DNA of 64,000 bases from Prunus persica (Eukaryota; Streptophyta; Magnoliopsida; Rosales; Rosaceae). The DNA lies in the NCBI RefSeq assembly GCF_000346465.2, contig NC_034015.1:16658930-16722929 (forward strand). The letters are read 5' to 3'. How positions within the stretch are numbered: position 1 is the first letter of the stretch; each line of letters starts with the position of its first letter. Shown piece after piece: positions 1 to 11,228 of this stretch. The translations under genes and the position numbers were made by a program. The notes beneath the pieces are model-generated. The model was not told the DNA's origin. It worked only from the letters and a program-made list of their open reading frames with translations, and did no database searches.

Positions 1-411
1 GTGTTCACAACAAACCACAAGGATCGGCTTGAGCCTGCATTACTGCGTCCTGGTCGAATGGACGTCCACATTCACATGTCCTATTGCACTCCGCATGCGT
101 TTAAGGTTTTGGCCTCCAACTACCTTGGTGTTCAGGACTTGGACCGTCATCCTCTTTATGGAGAAATCGCGGGGTTGCTAGAGAGCACAGAGGTCGCCCC
201 TGCTGAGGTTTGTGAGGAGCTATTGAAGAGAGATGATGATGTTGACGATGATGATGTTGATGCTGCTCTCGAAGGAGTTGTCAAATTTCTCAAACTCAAG
301 AAGCTTGAAGGGGATAATAATAATATTGATGAACCAGAATTTCAAGAAGGAAAAAGGCAGGATGTGGATGTCAGTGTTAACGATGACGACAGTGAGAGCT
401 CAAGCACCTGA
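1..411 (+). CDS. AAA-ATPase, AATP1/BCS1-like (3' end only)
   Basis: Last exon of an AAA-ATPase gene cut by the window start; stop TGA at 409-411. What is visible starts inside the ATPase core: the sensor-1 strand [10 protein letters not shown], then the arginine-finger region LRPGRMD and the conserved stretch IHMSYCTP. It then passes into a lid helix region and an acidic tail rich in Asp (DDDVDDDDVDAALE). The same arrangement is seen in the two complete neighbours (1228-2676 and 9118-10542), so this is the first member of a tandem cluster. Plant members of this family (BCS1-like, AATP1/HSR4) are membrane-associated and often pathogen- or stress-induced; the substrate is unknown. The apparent start at base 1 is only the window edge. 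Confidence 0.9.
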   Translation: MFTTNHKDRLEPALLRPGRMDVHIHMSYCTPHAFKVLASNYLGVQDLDRHPLYGEIAGLLESTEVAPAEVCEELLKRDDDVDDDDVDAALEGVVKFLKLKKLEGDNNNIDEPEFQEGKRQDVDVSVNDDDSESSST

Positions 412-1227
412 AATAATCGACCATAGCTTTATCTAGCTAGGCAGTAGAATAAGTTGCATCTTCCGATGGCCTAGCTAGTCCCTTTGGCTTTAAGTACTTT
501 TGTCTTTGAGTTTAAGTACTTTTGTATTTGGTTTTGTTTGGTGTTATGTTTCTCCTTTCTGTTTGGCTATCCTTGCGGGGTGCTATGCTATCCTTGTTAT
601 GGTTATTATATGTCCTCGTCTCGCTCTCCTTCTAGCAGAATTGATAGGGGTAGATGGTCCTGGTATTTATCCAGAAAATTTGGTGGGCCGAAAATGAAAT
701 TTCACATGTTGAGATTTACACAATTTGCATATTTTTATAGAATTTGAGCTCGGAATTTTGGATTGTGAAATCCCCTAATATTGCTCGCATGCAATTTGCA
801 AAATACTGAGTTGATAGTATTGGAAATGCTGCAAAATGCTCCGTTTTCCATGAGTGAAATCCCGATTTCTGCTCATATCCCATCTTTTTCCCCTCATCCA
901 AACACTGGCTGCTATTTGAAATGCAATAATCCAAAGTGGAGAAATTATGTGGAAGAAGTCGTCTTCGTCCCTATTGCTATGCAAATGTGTATGGCCGACC
1001 AGCATGCACATGTCCATTTGGCTTTTTGTGGTTCCATGTCTTTTGCAAGGGATTGTGGGGTCTACCCAAACCTGAATTTTTTTTCTTCTTTTTGTTCTTG
1101 CAAATCAAGCAACCTCAACTATATATATAACCAAATTTTGATAGAAACAAAAAAAAAATCCACCCAACAGGAGCATCCTCCTTCTTCTCAACCTCTGCCT
1201 CCCTTGCCTTGCATCCATCCATCCGCC
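412..1227. promoter_or_regulatory. Intergenic region and promoter of the second AAA-ATPase gene
   Basis: No gene seen. The distal part is 3' flank of the first AAA-ATPase gene. The proximal part carries a block shared with the third AAA-ATPase promoter: GTGGGGTCTACCCAAAC near 1055, then AAGCAACCTC and a TATA box (CTATATATATAA, about 1119-1130) roughly 100 bases before the ATG. An open frame runs in from about 781 but begins without an ATG and has no family similarity before 1228. Confidence 0.6.
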
Positions 1228-2676
1228 ATGAATTATCATCATGGCCTTACTTTGATCATCCGCGAGGAGGGCTCGCCATCCAACCAAGTCTACGACGCCG
1301 CCCACCTCTACCTCCCAAGCATTCAATTGATCAATCCCTCCACTCGGACCATCGGAGTCACCAAAACACCGCGCAGAGAAACGGTCAAGCTCGCCATTGA
1401 AAGCGGTGAGCAAGTCCCCGACACCTTTGACTGCATTGACCTGAACTGGCTTTACGTGGTCGAAAAATGTCCGGACGGCTGTGTTGAACGTCGCTTTGAG
1501 CTGACGTTTCAAAAGGAACACAAAGACAAAGTCATGACCTTCTACTTGGCCTATGTTGTTCGTCGCGCCGAAGTCATTAAACAAGAGAGCAAGATTCTCA
1601 ACCTCCGCAAAGTTAACTCATACGACCAAGTCGAATTCGAGCACCCGGCTACGTTTGAGACGATAGCCATGGAGCCCGGCCTAAAGCGAAAGATTATAAA
1701 GGATTTGGAGAGGTTTGTGAGCAGGAGGGAGTTTTATAAGAAGGTGGGCAAGGCTTGGAAAAGAGGCTACTTGTTGTATGGCCCACCTGGCACTGGAAAA
1801 TCCAGCTTGATTGCAGCCATAGCTAATTATCTCAAGTTTGATGTGTTTGAATTGGAGCTTGATGCTATTGACAGTGACTCTGGGTTGAAGAAGGCGTTGC
1901 TTTCCACTACAAATCGTTCCATTTTGGTGATTGAGGATATTGATTGTTCCGTCAATAAAGATAAGGAAAACCGGGTCAGTACCTACTCTTTGTTTGTAAA
2001 ATTTTATACTAAGCGACACCGGGGAATCGAATCTAGAAACTTGGATCCTGCGCTGAATTTTTATTTTTATTAATTAGTATATTTGATAGTTTTGTGATTT
2101 TGTTCTGTAAATAATAAAGATTAATATTATATGTTGATATTTGCATGCATGCAGTTCACACTGTCAGGCCTACTAAACTTCATGGATGGTTTGTGGTCAA
2201 GTTGCGGAGATGAGAGAATTATTGTGTTCACAACAAACCACAAGGATCGGCTTGACCCTGCATTGTTGCGTCCTGGCAGAATGGATGTCCACATTTACAT
2301 GGGTTATTGCACCCCAAGTGCGTTTAAGGTTTTGGCCTCCAACTACCTTGGCATTCCTGACTTGGACGGTCATGGCCTTTACGGAGAAATCGTAGGCTTG
2401 CTAGAGAGCACAAAGGTTACCCCTGCTGAGATTTGTGAGGAACTACTGAAGACAAATGATGAGGATGATGATGAAGATGCTGATGCTGCTCTCGAAAGAC
2501 TTGTCGACTTTTTCAAACTCAAGAAGCTTGAAGGTGATAAACCCGAAATTGAAGAGGCAAAAAAGCAGAAAATGGATGTCGATGTTAATAATGTTAATAT
2601 TTTCAAGAGAGAAACTGAAGAAGAAAGAAGGGAGGAAATGGATGTCAAAGTGAATGATGACATAGAAAATAAATGA
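1228..2676 (+). CDS. AAA-ATPase, AATP1/BCS1-like (two exons)
   Basis: Exons 1228-1974 and 2155-2676, joined in phase 0 across a GTCAGT...GCAG intron, giving about 422 residues. An N-terminal AAA-associated domain ([12 protein letters not shown], about residues 20-30 onward) is followed by the AAA core: Walker [10 protein letters not shown] at 185-193, Walker [10 protein letters not shown] at 232-240, sensor 1 [11 protein letters not shown] and arginine-finger region LRPGRMD in exon 2. The C-terminus is a low-complexity acidic and Lys-rich tail. The first ATG after the TATA box gives MNYHHG; unlike the 9118 copy it has no hydrophobic N-terminal anchor, so it may be soluble or the N-terminus may have been lost. 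Family knowledge: ATP-driven remodelling, frequently at mitochondrial or ER membranes; the exact role is not shown here. Confidence 0.9.
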
Positions 2677-3201
2677 TGGTGATATATAGATGCTGGAAAG
2701 TGTTTGGTAGCAAAAATCAGTTGTATAATATATATGTATTAATTAATCTTCTTCATTATAATGGAAAAAGGTTGAATTAATCATTCCATGGTTAATTGTG
2801 GTAAGGTAGTCGAGAAAAAGGGAGGCAAAGAGAAGCGAACAAATGAAGGTACTGGGCGTGAAATTTCTGTGCAACCAAATGAAGGCTTTTTTTGTTTGTT
2901 GCGCATGTAAATGGTTAGAAAAGAGTCAAGCATGATCATGATTCATGATTCATGATAGGAGAAAACTAGTACCCACCCCGCCTCCTACGTTCACTTCACA
3001 TGATCATGATTCATGATAGGAGAAAAAGAGTCAAGCATTTGTATTGTTATTGTACCAAAAATAATCAATCAAATATTTATCCAAAACACGAGGAAAGGGA
3101 TTGTGTGCACGCGGTTTTGGGTCTAAACTTGCAAATTAAGCCACCCCTCACGTAAATATCCCCTACTTTGATCCAATTTCAATTTGTAAAAGATGTGACT
3201 A
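2677..3201. other. Intergenic DNA with a short direct duplication
   Basis: No gene seen. A segment holding ATGATCATGATTCATGAT followed by AGGAGAAAA occurs at about 2931-2966 and again at about 2999-3026, each close to an AAGAGTCAAGCAT string. Otherwise AT-rich flank between the second AAA-ATPase gene and the copia element. Confidence 0.5.
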
Positions 3202-3206
3202 GAGAA

Positions 3207-3395
3207 AGTCAAATATAAGGATATATGGTGAATTTCTGATATATTATTTTTCTCTTAGAGGAGGTGTATATATATAGTGTACAATGTCTTTTTACCCAAG
3301 GAAAAGATAAAAGTTAATCCTAATAGAACAAGTAATACAATATTTACAAGAATCTTTATATTAATTTCCTATCTAAAATAGGACTCACGCCAACA
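3207..3395 (-). repeat. 3' LTR of the copia element
   Basis: 189 bp. In element orientation it begins TGTTGGCGTGAGTCC and ends TTTGACT. It differs from the other LTR by about seven substitutions and two small indels by eye, including a TA-repeat length change. Confidence 0.9.
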
Positions 3396-3406
3396 CTCCC
3401 CCTCAA
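3396..3406 (-). other. Polypurine tract of the copia element
   Basis: TTGAGGGGGAG on the minus strand, directly upstream of the 3' LTR. The pol stop codon (TGA, 3403-3405) lies inside this tract. Confidence 0.85.
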
Positions 3407-6400
3407 GTTGATGCGTAGATGTCACCAATGCCCAACTTGTCAAGTGAGTCACTAAATACATGGCTAGACACTGCTTTAGTCAAAATATCTGCAAGTTGTT
3501 CCTCTGATTTCACATGTGGTACACTAATCACATTGCTTTCCAATTTTTCATTAATAAAATGTCTATCAATCTCCACATGTTTGGTACGATCATGTTGGAC
3601 TGGATTATTAGCTATGTCGATTGCAGCTTGATTATCACAATACAATTTCATGGCATCTTTAGCCACGAAGCCCAATTCCTTTAATAATTTCCGAATCCAC
3701 AACATCTCACATACGCCATGAACCATGCTTTGATACTTAGCTTCCGCACTGGACAAAGAACAAACCTTCTGTTTCTTGCTTCGCCAAGTAACAAGGTTAC
3801 CACCCACAAATGTAAAATAACCTGATGTTGAACGCCTATCAGTTCGATTTCCTGCCCAATCGGCATCTGTAAAACCTTCAATTTCCCAATTTCCATGTTT
3901 TGAGAACATCAGCCCTTTGCCAGGTGCAGACTTTAGATACTGTAAAATTCGCATAACTGCTTCCATATGAACTTCACTAGGCGAATGTATAAATTGACTC
4001 ACAACACTAACAGCATAAGCAATATCTGGCTTGGTGTGAGATAAATAAATAAGTCTTCCAACTAACCTCTGATATCTGTCTTTATTAGTTGGAACTTGAT
4101 CTGGAAGAATCTCAAGATTATGGTTCTGCACAATAGGAGTATCAGCAGGTTTACACCCAAGCATCCCAGTTTCATTCAATAAATCTAACACATATTTTCT
4201 TTGTGACAAGAAAATACCATGTTGAGATCTAGCCACTTCAATTCCCAAAAAATATTTCAACCCTCCAAGATCCTTCATCTCAAACTCAGTTGATAAATAA
4301 TGTTTCAATTTATCAATCTCTTCTGTATCATCACCTGTTATTATCATATCATCAACATATATAATTAAAACAGTGATCTTCCCTTTCCTCCTCTTCAGAA
4401 ACAAAGTATGATCTGCATTGCTTTGACGATAACCGTATTTCTTCATGGCATAACTGAATTTGCCAAACCAAGCTCTAGGAGACTGCTTCAACCCATAGAG
4501 TGACTTCCTCAACTTGCACACCAAATTTGGATTTTCAGATAGATCAAATCCTGGAGGTAGGCTCATATAAACTTCTTCCTTCAATTCTCCATGTAGGAAA
4601 GCATTTTTCACATCAAATTGTTGGAGTGGCCAATCTAAATTTGCTGCAAGCGATATTAGAACACGAACTGTGTTTATTTTTGCAACTGGTGCAAAAGTTT
4701 CCTAATAATCAACACCATATGTCTGAGTATATCCTTTGGCAACCAATCTCGCCTTGTATCTATCAATGGTACCATCTACCTTGTGTTTAATTGTGAAAAT
4801 CCATCTGCATCCAACTGGTCGTTTTCCTTGTGGCAATGAAACTAAATCCCAAGTTTGATTTTTTTTCAAAGCCAACATCTCTTCATCCATAGCTTTCTTC
4901 CATTGAGGAGCAGCCAAAGCATCTTGCACTTTAGATGGAATAAATTCAGTTGTCATATGATTAGCAAAAACTGCACATGCTTCAGATAATCGATGAGTAG
5001 AGACATAGTTTGCAATTGGGTAGTTCGACTTCTTTAAATTTTCAGGTGAAAAACGATCTGGTGGAATTCCTCTATTACGTCTGGGAGGCAATTGATACCT
5101 TGTTTCTGCAACACTATCAATATCATTTGTAATTAAATTGTCAGTATTAATCAAATTTGGTTATGTACTTACCTCAGGGTTATTCGAAGCCTCAGGAATT
5201 TGGACAAGTACTGTTGGTGTAGAAGAGGGAGAACAATTATGTGGGATATGTGGAGTTGCAGGGAACAAAGTGGGGTTAGCAACATGTGACGCCAGGTCCT
5301 CAACGGACGTGACTGCATTTTCTTTTTCATTGCAGATCACTTCTTCTCTTTCTATGATAATATCAGGTAACATAATTGTCCAATTCCAATTCTGCTCTTC
5401 AATATTCTCATTCTCCCCCTGAAGAGGAGGGTTGGATTCATGATGAAATACATGGACAAGTCTGAGAAAGTGATATCCATTGTGACATACGTACGCTTTG
5501 TCGGAGGATGGTAGCATCGATATCCTTTGGAATATGGGGAGAAACCCACAAACACACATTTAAGAGCACATGGATCCAATTTAGACCGTAGGTGTTTAAG
5601 GATGTGAACGTAGGCTATACAACCAAAACTACGGGGATGGAGAGTCAGGACTGACGGTAGGGGATGTGTCGAAGTCAAAACATCCAGTGGTGTCTTGTAT
5701 CCATGGACAGAAGAGGGCATACGATTTAATAAATACACTGCATATAATATAGCATCACTCCAAAACATCTTAGGCATATGAGCTTCTATCAAAATACTCA
5801 TGGCCGTCTCAAGAATATGATGATTTTTCCGTTCAGCAACCCCATTTTGTTGAGGGGTATAGGGACATGTAGTTTCATGGAGAAGACCGTTATCCTGAAA
5901 GAAAGACACAAAATCATGACTCACATATTCACCTCCATTATCTGATTGCAGAAACTGAATTTTTTTGGAGAATTGTGTCTGAACCATCTGATAAAATTGC
6001 TTGAAGAGACCAAAAACCTCACTTTTATTTTTCATAAAATATATCCATGTCATTCTCGTATAATTATCAACGAAAGTCACAAACCATCTAATGCCAGAGA
6101 TTGTAGAGACTGGGGAAGGACCCCATACATCAGAATGAATAAGAGCAAAAGGTTTATCATTCTTATTGAAACTAATAGGGTATGAAACACGGTGACTCTT
6201 GGCAAGAATACAAGTTTCACACTGAAGACTAGAAATATCGAAATCCAAAAATAAAGCTGGAAATAAATGTTTTAAATAACCAAAAGAAGCATGTCCTAAA
6301 CGCCAATGCCATAACCAAATTTGTATCTTCTTGTCTGCAGCTGAGTCATGAGCAATAAGGGCCTTTCCCGTGCAAACATCATCCACATAATATAGTCCTC

Positions 6401-7976
6401 CTCTCTTAGTACCACGCCCAATTATTTCCTGGGTTCGAATATCCTGAAGAAGGCAAAACAAGGGATGGATTAATACAAAACAATTTAATTGTTCAGTCAC
6501 TTGTCCAACAGATAATAAATTCTGAGATAAAGAAGGAACAAGAAGAACATGTTCCAAAGTTAAATTTGGAGAAAGATCAACTGTGCCTGCCCCAATCACA
6601 GGGTAGGATTGGTCATTCGCATTCGCCATACTAGTAAGGCTAGGAGTAGTACGAGTCTTCAAATTTGTCGAGTCAAATGTCATGTGATTTGAAGCACCTG
6701 AATCAATAATCCAACCAGAACCAATACCTAAGCCAGTAGCAGCAGCAAAAGCACTATCTGATGTATTAGAAGAAGTGCCCGAATCACCTGTAGGGAGGGC
6801 GACAAAACCTGGAGGAACAATGGAGGAGGAGACAGATGGCATATGGGAAGCTTGTGGGACAGAAGGGTCGGGAGATCCTATGCAGAGTGCGACCTTGCCT
6901 TGTGCGTATCGTTCAGCGGCTACTTTGGCCTTGTTACGCTCCTTGACTTCATCCCACCATTCTGGATAGCCATGTAATTTAAAACAATCAGTTACAAAGT
7001 GATTCGTGCTATTGCAATGAGTACACCTTTCGCCATTTTGAGGTTTAACTCGTTGTGGACCATTGGGTCTTGTAGAACCTGTAGGTCCATTAGCTGTAGA
7101 ACCTACAGGTTTGTAGGAAGAGGCAGGCATAGAGTGCCTTGTAGGTCCATTAATTGTAGAATCAACAGGTTTGTAGGAAGAGGCAGGCCTGGAGTTCCTT
7201 GCTACCATAGCAACTCCAGTGTTCACCGGGGTTGGTGGTACCATCATGGTGGATCGCCGCTGGTCTTCTCGTCTGACACATGAAAAAGCTCTCTCCAAAT
7301 TCGAAAACGGATCCATGCGAAGAATATCGCTACGAACTCTGTCAAACACATCATCTAATCCAGCTAAAAATACATAAACCCTATCAATTTCAATCTCCTG
7401 TTGACGAAGCAAAATATCTGATGAATTAGTAAATTTATTTGGTCGTCAATAATCAATCTCATGCCAAATACTTTGCAATTCTGCATAGTATGTGACAAGT
7501 TGTCGTCCAGACTGTTACGCCTTGAATGCCCGACAAGTTAGCTCATAAATCTGTGACTGATCTTGGCCATCATAGTATGTTTTTTTAACATTCTCCCATA
7601 CATCTTTGGCAGTTTTGTAGGGAAGGAAAATTTGCATAATATCAGGCTCCATAGATTGAATCAGCCATCCCTTCACAATTGCGTTTTCAGCATACCACTT
7701 ATTGTAATTAGAGTCTGCCAGAGCTGGTGCAGCAGAAGCGCCTGTCAGATACCCATATTTTCTCTTCCCAGCAACATGTAACTCAAGCAGTTGGGACCAT
7801 ACTGAATAATTTGTTCCATTCAATTTAACAATTGTAGGAGCAGCGGAAGAATCATGATGAACATTGACAATTGACATAGGCTGACCAGAACCCCCTGAGG
7901 TAATTTGTGGTACCTCATTGGATTGGCCATCTTCATTAAACAAATCCTGCATATCCCCCATGGAGCCAAATAACAC
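3403..7976 (-). pseudogene. copia gag-pol polyprotein remnant
   Basis: Reading right to left: gag from 7976 (KLNGTNYSVWSQLLE core), broken by a stop at 7515 and another near 7448; zinc knuckle C-x2-C-x4-H-x4-C (CTHCNSTNHFVTDC); aspartic protease motif DSGASNHM; GAG-pre-integrase and integrase core with SDVWGP, QSDNGGEY and PYTPQQNGVAERKN; a frameshift near 5440; a stop at 5161; reverse transcriptase with the YVDDMI catalytic motif, interrupted by a single TAG at 4702-4704; then RNase H ending with the ADILTK motif. A functional copia element has one uninterrupted frame, so this copy cannot make a full polyprotein. No host gene is embedded in it. Confidence 0.93.
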
Positions 7977-8060
7977 GGCAAGAATTAAAACAAAATAATA
8001 GGCAAAAAGGAAAAAATCTGTAGCAGTAAGGGAGGTATGCTATTCTAAGGCAAATATAAA

Positions 8061-8076
8061 CCTGGCTCTGATACCA
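8061..8076 (-). other. Primer-binding site (initiator tRNA-Met type)
   Basis: Minus-strand TGGTATCAGAGCCAGG lies one base from the 5' LTR. This is the usual copia PBS complementary to the 3' end of initiator tRNA-Met. Confidence 0.9.
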
Positions 8077-8262
8077 AGTCAAATATAAGGATATATGGTG
8101 AATTTCTGATATATTATTTTTCTCTCAAAGGAAGTGTATATATAGTGTACAAATCTTTTTACCCAAGGAAAAGATAAAAGCTAATCCTAATAGAACAAGT
8201 AATACAATATTTACAAGAACCTTTATATTAATTTCCTATCTAAAATAGGACTCACGCCAATA
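8077..8262 (-). repeat. 5' LTR of the copia element
   Basis: 186 bp, partner of 3207-3395. Its outer end reads TA where the other LTR has TG (CCAATA versus CCAACA on the plus strand), a point change at the terminus. Confidence 0.9.
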
Positions 8263-8267
8263 GAGAA

Positions 8268-9052
8268 GGTGCATGTATACATTTTGACTGATAAAAAGGC
8301 TACAGTCAAGACCAATAGGGCGTTGTGGCTCAAGTTTTTGGTGTGCTCTCAAGTGATCTAAGTTTAAGTCTCATTGTACCTGTGCGTGTAAGTTTCTCAT
8401 TTCTTTTTCCGAACTTTGGCCCCAAAAAAAAATAAAAACTATAATCAAGTGGTGTTGTCTTAACAAAAATTTGGCAAAACAGTCGTTTCAAGAATTTATG
8501 TTGATGGATGTGATCACGACAATACTTCTTCAAATGGTGATGGTGATATAATTCATTTGAGCATCTGGGTTGTTTTAGGATTTCGACTATATTGAATTCA
8601 TGGAATTTATTTGAGATTATACTTAATTATATAATGACGTGGACTATTAATTTTAGTATGGTTTTTGTCGGTTTTGATTTTGGTTTTAGAGACTTTGGTC
8701 AGATTGGAAACCAGAAAAAAAGGCAGACTAACAAGAGGAAGGCAAGGAAGCAACCACGAACCAGCAGCTTATGGGGTTTGATGCATGTCAAGGATATGGA
8801 CCCACTCCACAGTGAAAACTTGCCGTCGATGCAGGTGCAGCACGCGTAGGCACAAATGCCCTGGAAATTGTACTGGGCTATGGCTATCCCTCTGTCTTGT
8901 TTATATCATACTTGGAGTTGTGGGGTCTACCCAAACGCTGTTGTGGGTCCAAAAACAGCTTGCAGAGTAAGCAACCTCTCAACTATATATATATATATAT
9001 ATATATAGAAACGCCCCCACAACACCATCCACACCTTGTTCTCAAGCTGTGC

Positions 9053-9091
<39 letters not shown>

Positions 9092-9117
9092 CCCGTTGCT
9101 GCATCGATACATCCGCC
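8268..9117. promoter_or_regulatory. Intergenic region and promoter of the third AAA-ATPase gene
   Basis: No gene seen. About 8310-8430 resembles a tRNA-derived SINE (TGGCTCAAG and AGTTTAAGTCTC placed like A and B boxes), but weakly. About 8733-9045 is a promoter block repeated upstream of the ZAR1-like gene (12372-12655): AAGCAACCAC, TGATGCATGT, ATGGACCCAC, GGAGTTGTGGGGTCTA, AAGCAACCTC. A TA run (8983-9008) is the likely TATA region, and a CT run (about 9051-9092) lies in the leader. Confidence 0.6.
9051..9092. repeat. (CT)n microsatellite in 5' leader
   Basis: Nearly pure CT dinucleotides just upstream of the ATG at 9118; CT-rich leaders are common in plant genes. Confidence 0.85.
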
Positions 9118-10542
9118 ATGAATTTTATCTTGGAGCTCCTGCTTCTCATTTCCACTGCCCTCAATTACCTTGCTACCCTTATCTCCCCTCGTCATGATCT
9201 TCATGATCGTCATGAGGACCTTACTTTCATCATTCGCCAGGACTACAGGCCACCCAACCAAGTCTACGACGCCGCCGAGCGCTACCTCCCAACCATTAAC
9301 TTAATCAATCCCTCCACCCGAACCATCCAAGTGAGCAAAACGCAGCGGCAAGAGACCGTCAAGCTTGCCATGGAAAGCGGTGAGCAAGTCCCCGACACCT
9401 TTGAGGACATTAACCTCAACTGGCGTTACGTGGTCGAAACATTCCGTGACGGCAGCGTAGAACATCGCTTTGAGCTAACGTTCCAAAAGAAACACAAAGA
9501 AAAAGTCATGAGCTCCTACTTACCCTATGTGGTTGGTCGGGCCGAAGCCATTAAAAAAGAGGAAAAGATTCTCAAACTTTCTAACCTTACCAACTCATCA
9601 GTGGATTTGGAGCACCCAGCTACGTTCGAGACGATCGCCATGGAGCCCGACCTGAAGATAAAGATTATGAAGGACTTGGACAGGTTTGTGGCCAGGAGGG
9701 AGTTTTATAAGAAGGTGGGCAAGGCTTGGAAAAGAGGCTACTTGTTGTATGGCCCTCCTGGTACTGGAAAATCCAGCCTGATTGCGGCCATGGCTAATCA
9801 TCTCAAGTTTGATGTGTTTGATTTGGAGCTTGCTAGTATTCGCAGCGACTCTCATTTGAAGAGCGTGGTTCTGTCCACTACAAATCGTTCCATTTTGGTG
9901 ATTGAGGATATTGATTGCTCCGTCCATAGTAAAGATAACCGGGTCAGCACCAACTTTTTTTTTTTTCTTCCTTTTTCTTTTTTTGTGAATTTTAATTTTT
10001 CTTTAAATGCACCTCTTAATTGTGTATTTGGTAATTAAATAATAAAAATATTATTTACATTCAGTGTTATGTTGATTTTGCAGTTCACACTCTCAGGCCT
10101 ACTAAACTTCATGGATGGTCTTTGGTCAAGTTGTGGTGATGAGAGAGTTATTGTGTTCACCACAAACCACAAGGATCGTCTCGACCCTGTATTGCTGCGT
10201 CCTGGTCGAATGGACGTCCACATTCACATGTCTTATTGCACACCGAGTGCGTTTAGGATTTTGGCCTCCAACTACCTTGGAATTCAAGACTTCGACAGCC
10301 ATCGGCTTAAGGGAGAAATCGTAGGGTTGCTAGAGAGCACAAAGGTCACCCCTGCTGACATTTGTGAAGATTTCTTGAAGGAAAATGACGATGATGTTGA
10401 TGTTGATGATGATGATGTTGATGCTGCTCTTGAAAGAGTTGTCAAGTTTCTCAAACTTAGGAAGCTTGAAGGGGCTAATAATGTTGATGAGACAGAAACT
10501 CAAGAAGAAGAAAAAGCAGGAAATGGACCTGAAAGTGAATGA
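9118..10542 (+). CDS. AAA-ATPase, AATP1/BCS1-like (two exons)
   Basis: Exons 9118-9942 and 10084-10542, phase 0, about 427 residues. It starts MNFILELLLLIS with a short hydrophobic N-terminal segment (about residues 2-21), as in membrane-anchored members. An AAA-associated domain (NQVYDAAERYLP) is followed by Walker [10 protein letters not shown] at 212-220, Walker [10 protein letters not shown] at 259-267, sensor 1 [18 protein letters not shown] and an acidic tail (DDVDVDDDDVDAALE). Intron position and phase equal those of the 1228 gene, so the two are tandem duplicates. The ATG context CCGCCATGAAT is shared by both. Likely a stress-responsive ATPase by family; partners unknown. Confidence 0.92.
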
Positions 10543-11126
10543 TGAAGGTGATAACTCATCCATCTAATATGAGCTATAGCGAGCCCCTTTTAGATGGTTT
10601 TGGGTTCAAGTACTTTTGTTGGAAAAATAAATATGGATGTTAGATTCCTAGGTTTTGTTTTGGTGTCACATGTCCCTTTTCTATTGGGTCCATGCTTGGT
10701 GTTGTCCTATTATCCTATCTGATTATGATGTAATCACTTTGGTTATATCGATAAATAAAGTAATGGTGTGGTTAACCCTTTTTCGTTTTTTCTTGTTTTT
10801 TCTTGTTTTTTTCAAAATGATCTTCTTACTTTAACGTTAAATGTTTGAGATTATATTCGCAATTTTACATCCCCATATAATTGCATCCAACCCACCGGAG
10901 ATGTAATTTGGGATTCCAAGAGATTAAGGATAAACATAGTACTTTTTCATGCTCCAGAGTGCAAGTGTCTTTTGAAATTACAAAAATAAACGACTTTTTT
11001 CTTTGACCGAATTTCTTTTACTGGGAGTTTTCAAAGCAAGGTTTTAATAAGGCTTAGACTGTATTGGGTTGCAACGAATTTTTGTATTTGAATGACTATT
11101 AAATGAAGTTTTTCTTTCATTAGTGG

Positions 11127-11228
11127 TGTTAGGGAGTTACAATTGCCTCCTTCCCGTTACAGTAGTTAAGTCCATTAATAATAGGTAATACTTAGTAACA
11201 CGAAGGAGGCAATTGTAACTCCCTAACA
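11127..11228. mobile_element. Small foldback/MITE-like element with TSD
   Basis: A 102-bp segment whose 34-base ends are inverted copies (11127-11160 against 11195-11228, two mismatches) around a 34-base centre. Termini are TGTTAGGG...CCCTAACA. The same 5 bases AGTGG lie directly on both sides (11122-11126 and 11229-11233), as expected of a target duplication. The superfamily is unclear: a 5-bp duplication with TG/CA ends is atypical for the common MITE groups. It is absent from the paralogous copy B, so it inserted after that duplication. Confidence 0.7.

Larger units (their letters stand above)
3207..8262 (-). mobile_element. Ty1-copia LTR retrotransposon, degenerate, complete ends
   Basis: Two LTRs (3207-3395 and 8077-8262) enclose a gag-pol region on the minus strand. 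A 5-bp target duplication GAGAA lies directly outside (3202-3206 and 8263-8267). A primer-binding site TGGTATCAGAGCC follows the 5' LTR and a polypurine tract precedes the 3' LTR. Domain order gag, protease, integrase, RT, RNase H identifies the copia type. Several stops and a frameshift make it non-autonomous. It separates the second and third AAA-ATPase genes. Confidence 0.95.

Noticed and set aside
781..1227. N-terminal extension of the second AAA-ATPase frame
   Set aside because: No ATG start, crosses the TATA box and leader, and has no similarity to the family.
3403..5154. Working reverse transcriptase
   Set aside because: The RT-RNase H frame is nearly intact but has an in-frame TAG at 4702-4704, and upstream gag-pol has several more breaks.
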